Origin: an uncultured Spirochaetaceae bacterium
GTDB lineage: Bacteria > Spirochaetota > Spirochaetia > Treponematales > Treponemataceae
Direction of reading: 5' to 3'
Length of the DNA stretch: 33,504 nt
Assembly (NCBI GenBank): GCA_902772975.1
Contig: CACYCX010000169.1
Coordinates: forward strand, 1 to 33,504
Within the stretch, counting starts at the first letter, position 1. The number at the start of each line of letters is the position of its first letter. Below the pieces are notes generated by a model. The model worked only from the letters and a program-made list of their open reading frames with translations. It was not told the origin of the DNA and made no database searches. Shown here one piece after another: positions 1-8,360 of this stretch. The position numbers and the translations under genes are program-made.

Positions 1-963
1 ATTGAAAACGAATATCAGGAAAAAGCTGTTCAGGAAAAGAACCTTCAGTCCGCGGAACTCATGGCACGCCGCGATTCCCTTACCGGAATAAAAAACAAAA
101 ATGCTTTTGAAGAATTTTCAAAATCAATTGACGAGCGCATAAAATCATCAAAAGAAAAATGCACGTTTGCAATCGTAATGTGTGATTTGAATAACCTTAA
201 GCTGATTAACGATACGCGCGGTCACAGCTTTGGTGACGAAATGCTCCAGCGGGCAAGCCGCATGATTTGCGATGTATTTAAGCACAGCCCTGTATTCAGA
301 ATTGGCGGCGATGAATTTGTAGTTATCCTTGCTGATTACGATTACGATCACCGCTATCAGTTGTTAAAAAAGCTTCGTGAAGAATCTGATGCAAACGGAC
401 GCTCTCGTTCAGGACCTGAAATTGCATGCGGACTTTCCGAACGCGATCCGGAAACTGACAAGACTTTTGCCGAAGTATTTGAGCGTGCCGACCGCGAAAT
501 GTATGAAAATAAAAACAAGATAAAATCGCGCAAGGTACTTGAAGGCTTCAGAAAAATGGATGACATAAGCAAAGTCATTCCTACAGAAAGGAAACAGCGC
601 CTGGACAGTCTGTTTGACGCGTTGTATACAATTTCAGGAAAAGGCTACCTTTTCTTAAACGACATGCGCTATGATTATTCAAGATGGTCGCTTCCGCTTA
701 TCGATGATTTTGCGATGCAGTCTGAATATATGTACCATGCAGATCAAGTCTGGAAAAATTACATACATCCTGATGACATAAAAATTTATAATGAAGCCGT
801 CGATGCAGTATTATGCGGCAACGCGGAAATCCGTTCCATAATTTATCGCGCACGCAAAGCAGACGGGACATACATAGCTCTTTCAACACGCGGCTTTGTT
901 TTAAACGACAGCAACGGTAACCCGGAATATTTTGGCGGAATTATCATTCCTAATTTGCACTGA
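1..963 (+). CDS. GGDEF-PAS signalling protein, 5' end outside window
   Basis: The frame is open from base 1, so the gene starts upstream; the ATG at 61 is internal. The visible part begins with a charged linker (about 20 residues), then a GGDEF domain whose opening 'RRDSLTGIKNKNAF' and active-site loop 'RIGGDEFVVIL' are intact. A second domain of about 110 residues follows, with the 'IHPDD' and 'ADGTYIALSTRGFVLND' patterns of a PAS_3 fold. An intact GGDEF loop predicts synthesis of cyclic di-GMP, although activity cannot be proven by reading. No RxxD inhibitory site is visible just upstream of the loop, so product feedback may be absent. Having PAS after GGDEF rather than before it is the less common order. 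A terminator follows directly. The family call is firm; what it senses is unknown. Confidence 0.88.
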   Translation: MENEYQEKAVQEKNLQSAELMARRDSLTGIKNKNAFEEFSKSIDERIKSSKEKCTFAIVMCDLNNLKLINDTRGHSFGDEMLQRASRMICDVFKHSPVFRIGGDEFVVILADYDYDHRYQLLKKLREESDANGRSRSGPEIACGLSERDPETDKTFAEVFERADREMYENKNKIKSRKVLEGFRKMDDISKVIPTERKQRLDSLFDALYTISGKGYLFLNDMRYDYSRWSLPLIDDFAMQSEYMYHADQVWKNYIHPDDIKIYNEAVDAVLCGNAEIRSIIYRARKADGTYIALSTRGFVLNDSNGNPEYFGGIIIPNLH

Positions 964-976
964 TTTTGCTGGAAGG

Positions 977-1014
977 GACTGACTAAATGATCTATCAGTC
1001 AGCCTCATTTTTTT
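977..1014 (+). terminator. Rho-independent terminator of the GGDEF gene
   Basis: CTGACT (979-984) and AGTCAG (997-1002) form a 6-bp stem with a 12-nt loop, followed after five bases by seven Ts (1008-1014). It lies just past the GGDEF stop codon. The stem is short, so strength is uncertain. The opposite strand lacks a U tract, so it does not serve the converging minus-strand gene. Confidence 0.55.
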
Positions 1015-1024
1015 AAATATTTAA

Positions 1025-1300
1025 TTAAAAGAATTTTGCTTTAATTATGAAGAAAGCTGGAATTCCCAAAATGAGAAATATTGCAATCTTGTCCAGGAAT
1101 GGGTAAAGAGTTAAAGACTCTTTTTCGTAATGATTTCCCCGCCAAACTGTTTGAGTCATTGAATCCAGTGCAAGAAATACGAATGCATAAATCTAGACTG
1201 CACCCGCAATCCCAAAATGCCAGTCAAATATTTCGCTTAGATAATAAGCTGCTACACCAGGAAGAATAAACTGAATAAGAAAATGAAAAATGGCTCCCAT
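1025..1300 (-). pseudogene. Small membrane protein gene interrupted by in-frame TAG
   Basis: On the minus strand an ATG at 1300 is preceded by AAGGAG at a 9-nt distance; this Shine-Dalgarno overlaps the end of the upstream lipoprotein gene. The frame runs 92 codons to TAA at 1025-1027, broken only by TAG at codon 36 (1193-1195). The pieces before and after the stop read as one coherent membrane protein: hydrophobic stretches near residues 4-22, 31-48 and 72-87, joined by polar loops such as 'TQTVWRGNHYEKES'. The stop lies at the entrance of the second hydrophobic segment ('GIAGAV*IYAFVFLAL'). A single change from TGG (Trp) or CAG (Gln) would restore it. The simplest reading is a recent nonsense mutation. 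Alternatives are a sequencing error, TAG readthrough, or a functional 35-residue peptide. No family was recognised. Confidence 0.6.
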
Positions 1301-1306
1301 GTTCTG

Positions 1307-1720
1307 TTACTCCTTATCGTTTTTGTCAGGTTCTTTACCTGCATTTTTCTTTGTATCAGGAATCGTAATAAAAATTTTTTCACAGACAGCAATTACAACA
1401 CAAAGAGCAAGTATCAAAATATTGAATAAAGCAAACGGACGGCAGATAAAAGGCAGAATTAATAAAACAATCGATATGTATCCAGGAAGCGACTTCAATG
1501 ACTTTGAATCTGCCACTTTGTGTTTACCATATTTTGCATCTATTCTTGAATCCAAAATCATGTCAAATGCAAATGCTATAATAGCAATGACAATATTTGC
1601 AATAGTATAAGAAGTTGTTATCTCTCCGCCTCCGACAAGAGCCTTGCATGAAGTAAGCATCATCATAAATAATGCTGCCAGGGCAAGAAGAGCCGTGTTT
1701 TTCTTTGATTTTAGAATCAT
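1307..1720 (-). CDS. Small membrane lipoprotein, unknown function
   Basis: This 137-residue protein has a positively charged N-terminus, a hydrophobic segment and a lipobox 'LTSC', predicting lipidation at Cys25. Two further hydrophobic stretches (about 40-57 and 85-120) suggest it is also an integral membrane protein, with a charged C-terminal tail rich in Lys, Asp and Glu. The start at 1720 is supported by GGAGG six bases upstream and by a promoter with a perfect TATAAT farther up. The next gene downstream starts seven bases after its stop, using an SD that overlaps its last codons, so the two were probably translationally coupled until the downstream gene acquired a stop. The family was not recognised. 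Confidence 0.75.
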   Translation of the reverse strand: MILKSKKNTALLALAALFMMMLTSCKALVGGGEITTSYTIANIVIAIIAFAFDMILDSRIDAKYGKHKVADSKSLKSLPGYISIVLLILPFICRPFALFNILILALCVVIAVCEKIFITIPDTKKNAGKEPDKNDKE

Positions 1721-1759
1721 AATTTCCTCCGCGATTATTGTCCGCCGACATTTTTTTTT

Positions 1760-1789
1760 ATTATATCGTGTGAATTTTTTTGTAGTCAG
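1760..1789 (-). promoter_or_regulatory. Promoter of the small lipoprotein gene
   Basis: On the minus strand -35 CTGACT (1784-1789), an 18-nt spacer and a perfect -10 TATAAT (1760-1765) lie about 40 nt upstream of the ATG at 1720. The -35 matches the sigma-70 consensus at four of six positions. Confidence 0.55.
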
Positions 1790-1977
1790 TAAAAGTGCAT
1801 ATAAAAATTACGCATTTTTGTAAAAAATTCTGTGAGTTTTCTCTATGGTTTTAGAAGCAGGAAAGAAAGTCCTGTTTTAAAGAATTCAGCTGCTTATGTT
1901 GTATGGATAAAAAGTCTAAGTGAATTCCGTGAATATCTTGATTTTTATATGGAAGAAAAATAAACTTGCGCTTTCCG
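1790..1977. other. Gap with an open frame lacking a start
   Basis: Between the lipoprotein promoter and the end of the radical SAM gene lies 188 bp without a convincing gene. On the plus strand a frame is open from 1805 to the TAA at 1961-1963. It encodes about 50 residues ending 'EFREYLDFYMEEK', a protein-like composition, but has no ATG and no SD. It may be the C-terminal remnant of a decayed gene, or chance. Confidence 0.25.
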
Positions 1978-2613
1978 TTACAGCTTGATGTATTTTCTGA
2001 TTCTGTGAGTTACGCCTAAGCTTTCGCACAGCCGCGTGCATTCCTGTTCATCTTCTTTTGAGATCGTCGTTTCAACTGTACTCATTATTACCTTTGGCAC
2101 ATAGAGCTTTGCTTCTTTTGCAAAATTAAGCATTGCAGGAAATGCCTTTTCCTTGAATGAAGGGCGCACCGTTTTTTCATAAATTTCGGGATTGCTTGAA
2201 TTTAGGCTTATTGAGACAACATCGATTTTTCCGGCTAAAAGCGGCGCCACAGATTTTTTGTTGATCAAATCAGCTAGTCCGTTTGTGTTTATTCTTACCG
2301 GGAGCGTATAATTTGATTTTAAGAATTGAGCAACCTCGAGTAATACATCAAGTGCTTCCGTTGGCTCTCCGTATCCGCAGAAAACAAATTCTTTGTACGA
2401 AGCAAACCGCGCTGTCTTTGATTCTTTTTTGATTGCTTCAATTATTTCCTGTGCGGATGGTTCGTGCTCCAGCCAGAGCGTATCTACATTTTCAAATTCG
2501 GCGCCGGTTGTTCTCTGCCTTATGCAGAAGGTGCAGGCGCAGGGACAGCGGTTTGTAAGGTTTATGTAAAGCCCGTTGTATTCGGGATATATGATTGTCA
2601 TTCCTTTTTTCAT
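1978..2613 (-). CDS. Radical SAM protein, TatD-associated type
   Basis: This 211-residue protein carries the radical SAM cluster motif CxxxCxxC (Cys23, Cys27, Cys30, in 'NRCPCACTFCIR'), a glycine-rich SAM-binding region ('FCGYGEPTEAL') and the barrel strand 'VRINTNGLADL'. The N-terminal 'LYINLTNRCPCACTFC' pattern and short length resemble the small radical SAM proteins often encoded next to or fused with TatD nucleases. No tatD gene is visible here. The substrate is unknown. A second ATG at codon 5 is an alternative start; neither has a strong SD. It lies downstream of tRNA-Pro on the same strand but is separated from it by a terminator, so it is probably transcribed on its own. The radical SAM assignment is firm, the subfamily is tentative. 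Confidence 0.87.
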   Translation of the reverse strand: MKKGMTIIYPEYNGLYINLTNRCPCACTFCIRQRTTGAEFENVDTLWLEHEPSAQEIIEAIKKESKTARFASYKEFVFCGYGEPTEALDVLLEVAQFLKSNYTLPVRINTNGLADLINKKSVAPLLAGKIDVVSISLNSSNPEIYEKTVRPSFKEKAFPAMLNFAKEAKLYVPKVIMSTVETTISKEDEQECTRLCESLGVTHRIRKYIKL

Positions 2614-2700
2614 AGCGCCTATTCTACAACAGAGGGTAGATTAAAATCAACATGATTAAAATTAAAATGATTTTTAAAGCGTGAATCAAAATTCTATTCC

Positions 2701-2720
2701 GCGCAAATCAACATTTGCGT
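2701..2720. repeat. Perfect short hairpin upstream of the radical SAM gene
   Basis: CGCAAAT and ATTTGCG form a 7-bp perfect inverted repeat around the tetraloop CAAC, extendable by one G-T pair. It lies between the tRNA terminator and the radical SAM start. It could be an operator or a 5' leader hairpin; its role is not evident. Confidence 0.4.
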
Positions 2721-2726
2721 ACAAAT

Positions 2727-2761
2727 AAAAAAATCCGTCCAGCAAAAAACTGAACGGATTT
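2727..2761 (-). terminator. Rho-independent terminator of tRNA-Pro
   Basis: Two bases past the tRNA discriminator base on the minus strand, a 12-bp stem (2731-2742 with 2750-2761, one G-T pair) closes a 7-nt loop and runs into a T tract that is a run of seven A on the plus strand (2727-2733). This is a textbook intrinsic terminator. Confidence 0.88.
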
Positions 2762-2763
2762 AG

Positions 2764-2837
2764 TCGGGCTAACCGAATTCGAATCGGTGACCCCAAGTCC
2801 CCCAGACTTGTACGCTAACCAGCTGCGCTATAGCCCG
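2764..2837 (-). tRNA. tRNA-Pro (anticodon GGG)
   Basis: The 74-nt minus-strand sequence folds as a complete cloverleaf. It has a 7-bp acceptor stem (CGGGCTA with TAGCCCG), a D arm GCGC/GCGT with an AGCTGGTTA loop, and an anticodon stem CAAGT/ACTTG with loop CTGGGGG, giving anticodon GGG. The variable loop is five bases and the T stem is ACCGA/TCGGT with loop TTCGAAT. The discriminator is A, and the next bases are CTA, so the CCA end is not encoded and must be added enzymatically. It reads proline codons CCC and CCU. It stands alone, with its own promoter and terminator. Confidence 0.96.
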
Positions 2838-2849
2838 AAATGTATGGTA

Positions 2850-2878
2850 AATATATCATAAAAAGCAGGCAGAATCAA
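2850..2878 (-). promoter_or_regulatory. Promoter of tRNA-Pro
   Basis: On the minus strand -35 TTGATT (2873-2878), a 17-nt spacer and -10 TATATT (2850-2855) lie 12 nt upstream of the mature tRNA 5' end. This implies a very short 5' leader to be removed by RNase P. Confidence 0.7.
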
Positions 2879-2967
2879 CACGGGCGGAAATCTGCGAATC
2901 AGTGAAGGCTAAAAATATCTATATAAAAACATCTTCAGTTTTGTTTTAAAATGCCGATAGTGGAAGT

Positions 2968-5418
2968 ATGAAAACTGTATCCATCATTATTTTAGCACTG
3001 CTTCTACCGGTCTTTTTACAGGCTCAGGAAATAAAACCGCTTTATTCACTTCCCGAAATCACAGCGGCAAAGACAACAAAAAAGCAGCAGAGTTCATCAC
3101 AAGAAAAAACTATTAAAAAAACTGATTCCAAAAATTCACTTGTTGCAACAGACAGTGGCCTTTACAGAATTTCAGGAGCAAAAACTTTTGTACCGCTATG
3201 GACTGGCGGAAAGGTCAAGCAGATTCTTCCTGTGGAATATTCAGATTCAAATGGAAAAGCTTTCTATAAATATTATTTTGTTACAGATAAAGGAATTTTA
3301 TATTCAGAAAACCTTACGGATTTTGAGCTTAGGAATGAAGGACTTCCTTTCCTTGTAATCAAAAAATATAACGGCGAAAAAACATGGTTTGAAAATCAGT
3401 GTCAGGATTTAAAAGATATTTCCGTAAATCCGATTAATCCGCTTGAAGTTGTAACCGCTACAAAGGAAAAGGTTTATTATTCAAATGACGGCGGCCTTCA
3501 CTGGATTTCGCTGGGGTCGGCGTCGTCGCGTACAAATGGAATCAAAGCGGTTTGTGTTGCAAGCTTAAAATTTGGAAGCGGCGAAAATACTCACAATGAG
3601 ACTGTTGTTTTTATGGCGCACTCGATTTTGGGATTTCATTACTGCTTCCCTGATGAAAAAAAACTTGACTGGAAGGAAGCGCAGAAGGGGCTTGCCGCAA
3701 GCGATCCGTCAAACTCTGCCGATGAAGTTTCAGATATCCTTCCTGTAGTAGTAAGCGATGAAGCCGGTCGTAAGTATTGCGAAATTTTCCTTGCACAGAC
3801 TTTTATTCCGCGTCTTTATCACTTCGATATTTCAGAAGAAAAAAGCACGCCTGTTTACCGCGGTACTGAACCTGCAGACACAATCGATGCGCTTTCCCGC
3901 TCTGGAAATTCAATCGTGTTTATGACGCCCGGCTCAGTTAATTTATACGACATGAAATCCGGCGAAGTAAAATGCATTGATGAAAATTTAAAATCTTATC
4001 TCGAAGATTTCAGCGCTTCCAGTTCAATCGTAAATGCCGCCTGGATTGCATCTGAAAAAGGCGTAACGGGAAGCTCAATTCTTCTCAATGAATTCTGGCT
4101 TAAGGAAAGCGGAAAAATCTTAAGTCCGTATGCACAGAAAATTGACGGAAAGAAAAGCCTTTACATTCCTGCTTATCAGGCACATCTTCCCGGCGGCTTT
4201 GAAAAATTCAAAAAAATAATTCTTGATAATAAATTGAATTCACTTGTCATCGATATGAAAGATGATTACGGACTTCTCCGCTATGATGCTCAGGATTCAC
4301 TTGTAACACAGAAAGGCGTCGTGAGTAAGTACGCGCTCGATCTGGAAAAATTTGTTTCTGAATTCAAAAAGGACAACATTTATCTTATTGCGCGAATCGT
4401 TGTGTTCAAGGACAGAAACCTTACCAATTACAATGACTCTGAATACGCAATCTGGGATAAAAAAACAAACCGCAAATGGTGGGGCATAAAGGGAACGGAA
4501 ACTCTTGAAGACGGAACGACGCAGACAAATTATTACGACGAAGCATGGGTTGATCCGTTTTGCCCTGAGGTTTGGGAATACAATGTTGCAATTGCAAAGG
4601 AGCTTATTTCACGCGGCTTTGATGAAATTCAGTTTGACTACATAAGGTTTCCTACTGACGGAACGAATTTATATAACGCGAAGTTCAGATGGCAGAGTGA
4701 GGGCATGGATAAGGAAAGCGCTCTTGTAAGCTTCCTTTCGTATGCACGCGAAAATATTGACGCGCCTGTCGGAATCGATATTTATGGAGCAAACGGCTGG
4801 TACAGAAGCGGAACCAGAACGGGTCAGGATGTTGAAACGCTTGCACATTATGTTGACGTAATCTGCCCGATGTTTTACCCGAGCCACTTTGAGCACAAGT
4901 TCATGAATTATGCTCCGAACGAAGAAAGACCGTACCGCATTTATTATTACGGAACTTACCGGAACACAGTAATTGCGCGTGACAGAATCGTGGCGCGTCC
5001 ATGGATTCAGGCGTTCTTCCTGAATGTTCCTTATGACCGAACTTATTATGACAGCGATTATGTATTGAAGGAAGTTTACGGTGTCCGCGATTCAGTTGAC
5101 CGCGGCTATATGTTCTGGAATAACGCCGGAAATTATTCAAAGATTTCTCCTGATCCGGGAGACGCGCCTTATACCGGGAAGTCGTATGAGGCAGGCGCAG
5201 AATTCAGAAAGCCTGCAATCGGAAAAAAAATTGATGCGGTACCGCCGGTTCAGAATGAGATTAACGAAGCCAATCCTGATAATCTTTCTGTTCTGGATGC
5301 AGTCCGCGGACAGGATGATAATCTTTCAGGACTTAAAAAAAATGATTACGAATATTACAGCGGCTTCAGGCCTATGCTCGAAATTAATTCGATGCTTACA
5401 CAGCCTGTTGCAAAATAA
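2968..5418 (+). CDS. Secreted DUF4015 glycosidase-like protein
   Basis: This 816-residue protein has a clear signal peptide cleaved near 'LQAQ' (residue 20). Residues about 50-370 look like a beta-propeller, with one clear BNR/Asp-box 'SNDGGLHW' at 172-179. Residues about 395-720 match the putative glycoside hydrolase family DUF4015 (PF13200). Hallmarks are 'YIPAYQAHLPGGF', 'LVIDMKDDYG', the signature 'FDEIQFDYIRFPTDG' near 551 (carrying conserved acidic residues), 'GIDIYGANGW' and 'VICPMFYPSHF'. It is predicted to act on a polysaccharide outside the cytoplasm; the substrate is unproven. The last 90 residues are a charged tail. It heads a plus-strand group, with 18 nt to the next gene. The start is weakly supported by GGAAG shortly before the ATG. 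Confidence 0.87.
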   Translation: MKTVSIIILALLLPVFLQAQEIKPLYSLPEITAAKTTKKQQSSSQEKTIKKTDSKNSLVATDSGLYRISGAKTFVPLWTGGKVKQILPVEYSDSNGKAFYKYYFVTDKGILYSENLTDFELRNEGLPFLVIKKYNGEKTWFENQCQDLKDISVNPINPLEVVTATKEKVYYSNDGGLHWISLGSASSRTNGIKAVCVASLKFGSGENTHNETVVFMAHSILGFHYCFPDEKKLDWKEAQKGLAASDPSNSADEVSDILPVVVSDEAGRKYCEIFLAQTFIPRLYHFDISEEKSTPVYRGTEPADTIDALSRSGNSIVFMTPGSVNLYDMKSGEVKCIDENLKSYLEDFSASSSIVNAAWIASEKGVTGSSILLNEFWLKESGKILSPYAQKIDGKKSLYIPAYQAHLPGGFEKFKKIILDNKLNSLVIDMKDDYGLLRYDAQDSLVTQKGVVSKYALDLEKFVSEFKKDNIYLIARIVVFKDRNLTNYNDSEYAIWDKKTNRKWWGIKGTETLEDGTTQTNYYDEAWVDPFCPEVWEYNVAIAKELISRGFDEIQFDYIRFPTDGTNLYNAKFRWQSEGMDKESALVSFLSYARENIDAPVGIDIYGANGWYRSGTRTGQDVETLAHYVDVICPMFYPSHFEHKFMNYAPNEERPYRIYYYGTYRNTVIARDRIVARPWIQAFFLNVPYDRTYYDSDYVLKEVYGVRDSVDRGYMFWNNAGNYSKISPDPGDAPYTGKSYEAGAEFRKPAIGKKIDAVPPVQNEINEANPDNLSVLDAVRGQDDNLSGLKKNDYEYYSGFRPMLEINSMLTQPVAK

Positions 5419-5436
5419 ATATTTGCGGAGAGTATA

Positions 5437-6888
5437 ATGAAAAATTCTTGCATTAAAAAAATCGCGGTTTTATTTGCCGCGTTTGCGTTTGTTTTTTGTC
5501 CGGTAAAAATATTTGCCGGGGAATCAGTTGATGAAGCCGCTGAATTGATGCAGCGTACAAATGATTTTTATAACAAAGGGAATTATGTTAAGGCAGTCCA
5601 GTCAGTAAATCTTCTTATGGAGCTTTATGAAGGACGAAGCGGATTTTCTGAAAACCAGAAGCTCATGGCAGAGGCTGTTTATTATGCGTGGATAAATTCA
5701 ATTTACAAAACTGCTTCAATTAATAACGGCAAGGTTGACCGAAAGGAATTTGATAATGCAATCCTTTGCCTTAAGCTTCATCCTCAGGCTGCATCTGCAA
5801 GAACAGTTTCACTTATCGACAAAATGTTTGATGATGAAATCAAGTTTTTTGAAAAGCTCCGGAGAAGTTATGTTGATGAAAGCAAGCGTAATCAGTGGCG
5901 TAAGGTAAATGCAGAAATTTCTGTTCTTGAAAAATCACGCAAAGAACTTGAGTATGTAATTAACGGCGATGTTTCAGTTGATATGATTAAGCGCTATCTC
6001 GATGAAAAAGAGCGCGAGAAAACCGATAAAATATATAAGGTAATGATTTTTACGACAGGCGTATTTCTTTTTATTGCGCTTGTAATCTTGATATATTTTA
6101 TCATTAAAAATTATAAGCGCCGTGTTGAAGCCCAGCATAATTTTGAAACTACAATGGAAGTCGTTGCTCTTCTTACACGCGATTTTAACGGAAGCAAAAT
6201 TTCTTTTGTAAAGGATGCTAACGATAAAGTAATCGATGAAAAATATGACACTACAGGTGTGTTTGCCTCAAAGAAGGAATTTGCATTTGACAGTGTTGCA
6301 AATGAATTCTTTACGAATGAAGATTCAAAGCGTAAGTTCATGGAGCTTGAAACTGAATGCTATCAGCTCGGTCTTAAGATTGACGAGGTTACGGGAAGAA
6401 AAAATAATTCGCGCAAGGTAAGCGAACTTGTTTACAAAATCAGTAACGCTGCCGGAGTAAATCAGAATACTGCGCTTTTGTATCATTGTGCGGCTATGGT
6501 CTACGATGCCGGCTTCCTTTCAGTAAAAAAGCAGATTCTTTCTGCAGAACACCTTACTATAAAGGAACGCTACGAAGTAAGAAGTCATGTTCAGAATGCA
6601 CAGAAATATCTTGAATTTGTTCCGCCGGAACTTCAGGTTGTATTCATGGATGCCGCTGAATATCATCACGAAAATTTTGACGGCAAGGGATATATGGCAG
6701 GAATGCGCGGTGCAAAAATCCCGCTTATCGCAAGAATGATACGCGTGTGCGAAAGTTATGTGTCTCTCGTCAACAAGCGTATTTACCGCGAGACGGCAAT
6801 GGACCGCTATTCAGCTCTTACAGAATTAAAACGCAAGTCAGGAATTTATGATCCAAAAATTCTTTCCTTACTTGAAAAAGTAATCTGA
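5437..6888 (+). CDS. Membrane protein with degenerate HD-GYP-like domain
   Basis: The 483-residue protein has a signal sequence (residues 1-27), an extracytoplasmic helical region resembling TPR-like repeats (30-195), one membrane span (about 202-224) and a cytoplasmic C-terminal domain. That domain follows the HD-GYP layout: 'SHVQNAQKYLEFVPPE' (His384), 'EYHHENFDGKGYMAG' (His410, His411) and 'YDPKILSLL' at the end. However, the metal-binding HD pair is replaced by Tyr356-Asp357, and the GYP triad reads GYM. Loss of the HD histidine argues against normal cyclic-di-GMP phosphodiesterase activity, so it is more likely a sensor or scaffold. GGAG before the ATG supports the start. It sits 18 nt after the DUF4015 gene and 19 nt before mnmE, in one apparent operon. 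Fold confidence is good, function unknown. Confidence 0.8.
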   Translation: MKNSCIKKIAVLFAAFAFVFCPVKIFAGESVDEAAELMQRTNDFYNKGNYVKAVQSVNLLMELYEGRSGFSENQKLMAEAVYYAWINSIYKTASINNGKVDRKEFDNAILCLKLHPQAASARTVSLIDKMFDDEIKFFEKLRRSYVDESKRNQWRKVNAEISVLEKSRKELEYVINGDVSVDMIKRYLDEKEREKTDKIYKVMIFTTGVFLFIALVILIYFIIKNYKRRVEAQHNFETTMEVVALLTRDFNGSKISFVKDANDKVIDEKYDTTGVFASKKEFAFDSVANEFFTNEDSKRKFMELETECYQLGLKIDEVTGRKNNSRKVSELVYKISNAAGVNQNTALLYHCAAMVYDAGFLSVKKQILSAEHLTIKERYEVRSHVQNAQKYLEFVPPELQVVFMDAAEYHHENFDGKGYMAGMRGAKIPLIARMIRVCESYVSLVNKRIYRETAMDRYSALTELKRKSGIYDPKILSLLEKVI

Positions 6889-6907
6889 TTTTCATAAACT
6901 CTTTTTT

Positions 6908-8332
6908 ATGGATAATACTTCTTATACTCCGGAAGAACCGATTGCAGCCATTGCAACAGCCCTTGCGCCATCTGCGCTTGGAATTATTCGGGTCTCCGGA
7001 AAAAACTGTGTTGAACTGATTTCAAAAATTTTCAGTCGTCCTAAGGCGCTTTTAGAAGCCGGCGGAAATACAATCGTCTACGGCTGGATAAAAGATCAAA
7101 ATAAAAAAATAGATGAAGTTTTAGTTTCTGTTTTTCGCGCTCCAAAAAGCTTTACCGGTGAGGAGATGGCGGAAATAAGCTGTCATGGCGGAACTGCGGT
7201 TATAAGCGCCGTTTTTGATTTGATATTAAAAAGCGGTTTTAGAAAAGCAGAGCGCGGTGAATTTACTTTCAGGGCGTATATAAACGGAAAGACAGATCTT
7301 ACAAAAGCCGAGGCGGTCCGGGAAATCATAGAGGGCCGTACAGTATTGTCAGCCGCCAAAGCTGCCGGTCGTCTTGCCGGAAATGTGTACAAGGAAATCG
7401 CCGCAATCAAAAAATCTATTATCGATACCCTTGCCGAAATTGAAGTCGAAATCGAATACCCCGAAGACGAAGAAACAATCGCGGATTCCTTTAACCGCAA
7501 TAAATTAGTCGAAGCAATTTCGCGCCTTGAAACGCTGGCAGCGTCATGGAAAAGCGAAAAGCTTTATCAGGAAGGCGCACGCATTGTACTCTGCGGAAAA
7601 ACAAACGCCGGTAAATCAAGCCTTTTCAATTCACTTTTAAAAGAGGAACGCGCGATTGTTTCCGACATAGAAGGCACGACACGCGACTGGATAGAAAGCT
7701 GGGTCAGCTTTGACGGACTTCCTGCGCGGCTCTTTGATACGGCCGGACTCCGCTCAACGGACGATTATGTTGAATTAAAAGGACTTGAAAGCACTCGAGA
7801 GCTTTCCGGTGAGGCGGACATTGTCCTGTATCTTGCAGACTCCTCTGATGACGTAAAGGCAATCGACCGCGAGTTTTTGGTTTCGTGCAAAGAGCCGCTT
7901 ATATTTATATGGAACAAAATTGATCTGTGCACAAATGCCGCGGATGACCAAACAGGCACGGCCGCCTGTCCGCCAGCGCTTCCTGACGACATCAAGAAAC
8001 TGATTCCGGATTTTAAGGGCGAAGTAAAAATCAGTGCGCGGACAGGAAGCGGAATAGGCGCGCTTACAGAGCTTGTAAAATCAATCCTTTTGCAGGGAAC
8101 ATCTAGTGACCGCGAGCAGGCAGGACTTGGTTCTGCGCGCCAGAAAGCATATGTGCAGGCGGCACTCGAAAGCGTGCGCCATTCACTTGTAGCCGCCGAC
8201 GACAATTACACTCTCGATGCTGTCGTTCAGGATCTGGAGGACGCACTTGATGCGCTCGGTGAAGTTACAGGTGAAGTAACACCTGACGATGTTCTGGAAA
8301 GCATATTCTCACACTTCTGCGTCGGAAAGTAA
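6908..8332 (+). CDS. mnmE: tRNA modification GTPase MnmE
   Basis: The 474-residue protein is a full-length MnmE (TrmE). With MnmG it installs the carboxymethylaminomethyl (cmnm) group on wobble uridine 34 of several tRNAs in the cytoplasm. The N-terminal folate-binding domain shows 'GEFTFRAYINGKTDLTKAEA'. The inserted G domain has P-loop 'GKTNAGKS' (from Gly230), G2 'EGTTRD', G3 'DTAG' and G4 'NKID'. The C-terminal 'FCVGK' holds the conserved cysteine of the family's CxGK ending. A short Ala/Pro-rich insertion follows NKID. There is no recognisable SD before the ATG; the leader reads CTTTTTT, so initiation may depend on coupling to the preceding gene or on a very short leader. No mnmG is seen in the window. 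The identification is firm. Confidence 0.97.
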   Translation: MDNTSYTPEEPIAAIATALAPSALGIIRVSGKNCVELISKIFSRPKALLEAGGNTIVYGWIKDQNKKIDEVLVSVFRAPKSFTGEEMAEISCHGGTAVISAVFDLILKSGFRKAERGEFTFRAYINGKTDLTKAEAVREIIEGRTVLSAAKAAGRLAGNVYKEIAAIKKSIIDTLAEIEVEIEYPEDEETIADSFNRNKLVEAISRLETLAASWKSEKLYQEGARIVLCGKTNAGKSSLFNSLLKEERAIVSDIEGTTRDWIESWVSFDGLPARLFDTAGLRSTDDYVELKGLESTRELSGEADIVLYLADSSDDVKAIDREFLVSCKEPLIFIWNKIDLCTNAADDQTGTAACPPALPDDIKKLIPDFKGEVKISARTGSGIGALTELVKSILLQGTSSDREQAGLGSARQKAYVQAALESVRHSLVAADDNYTLDAVVQDLEDALDALGEVTGEVTPDDVLESIFSHFCVGK

Positions 8333-8360
8333 TTGCGGATGTCGGCGGCGTATGCTACCG

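Noticed and set aside
1081-1269. 62-codon plus-strand frame in the 964-1306 gap
   Set aside because: It begins at TTG with no SD and is antisense to the better-supported membrane gene with an SD and hydrophobic segments.
7765-8205. 146-codon minus-strand frame opposite mnmE
   Set aside because: Antisense shadow; the mnmE GTPase and C-terminal domains are intact on the plus strand.
2968-8332. DUF4015, HD-GYP-like and mnmE genes as a dedicated functional system
   Set aside because: Close spacing supports co-transcription, but mnmE is housekeeping and no shared biochemical step can be argued.
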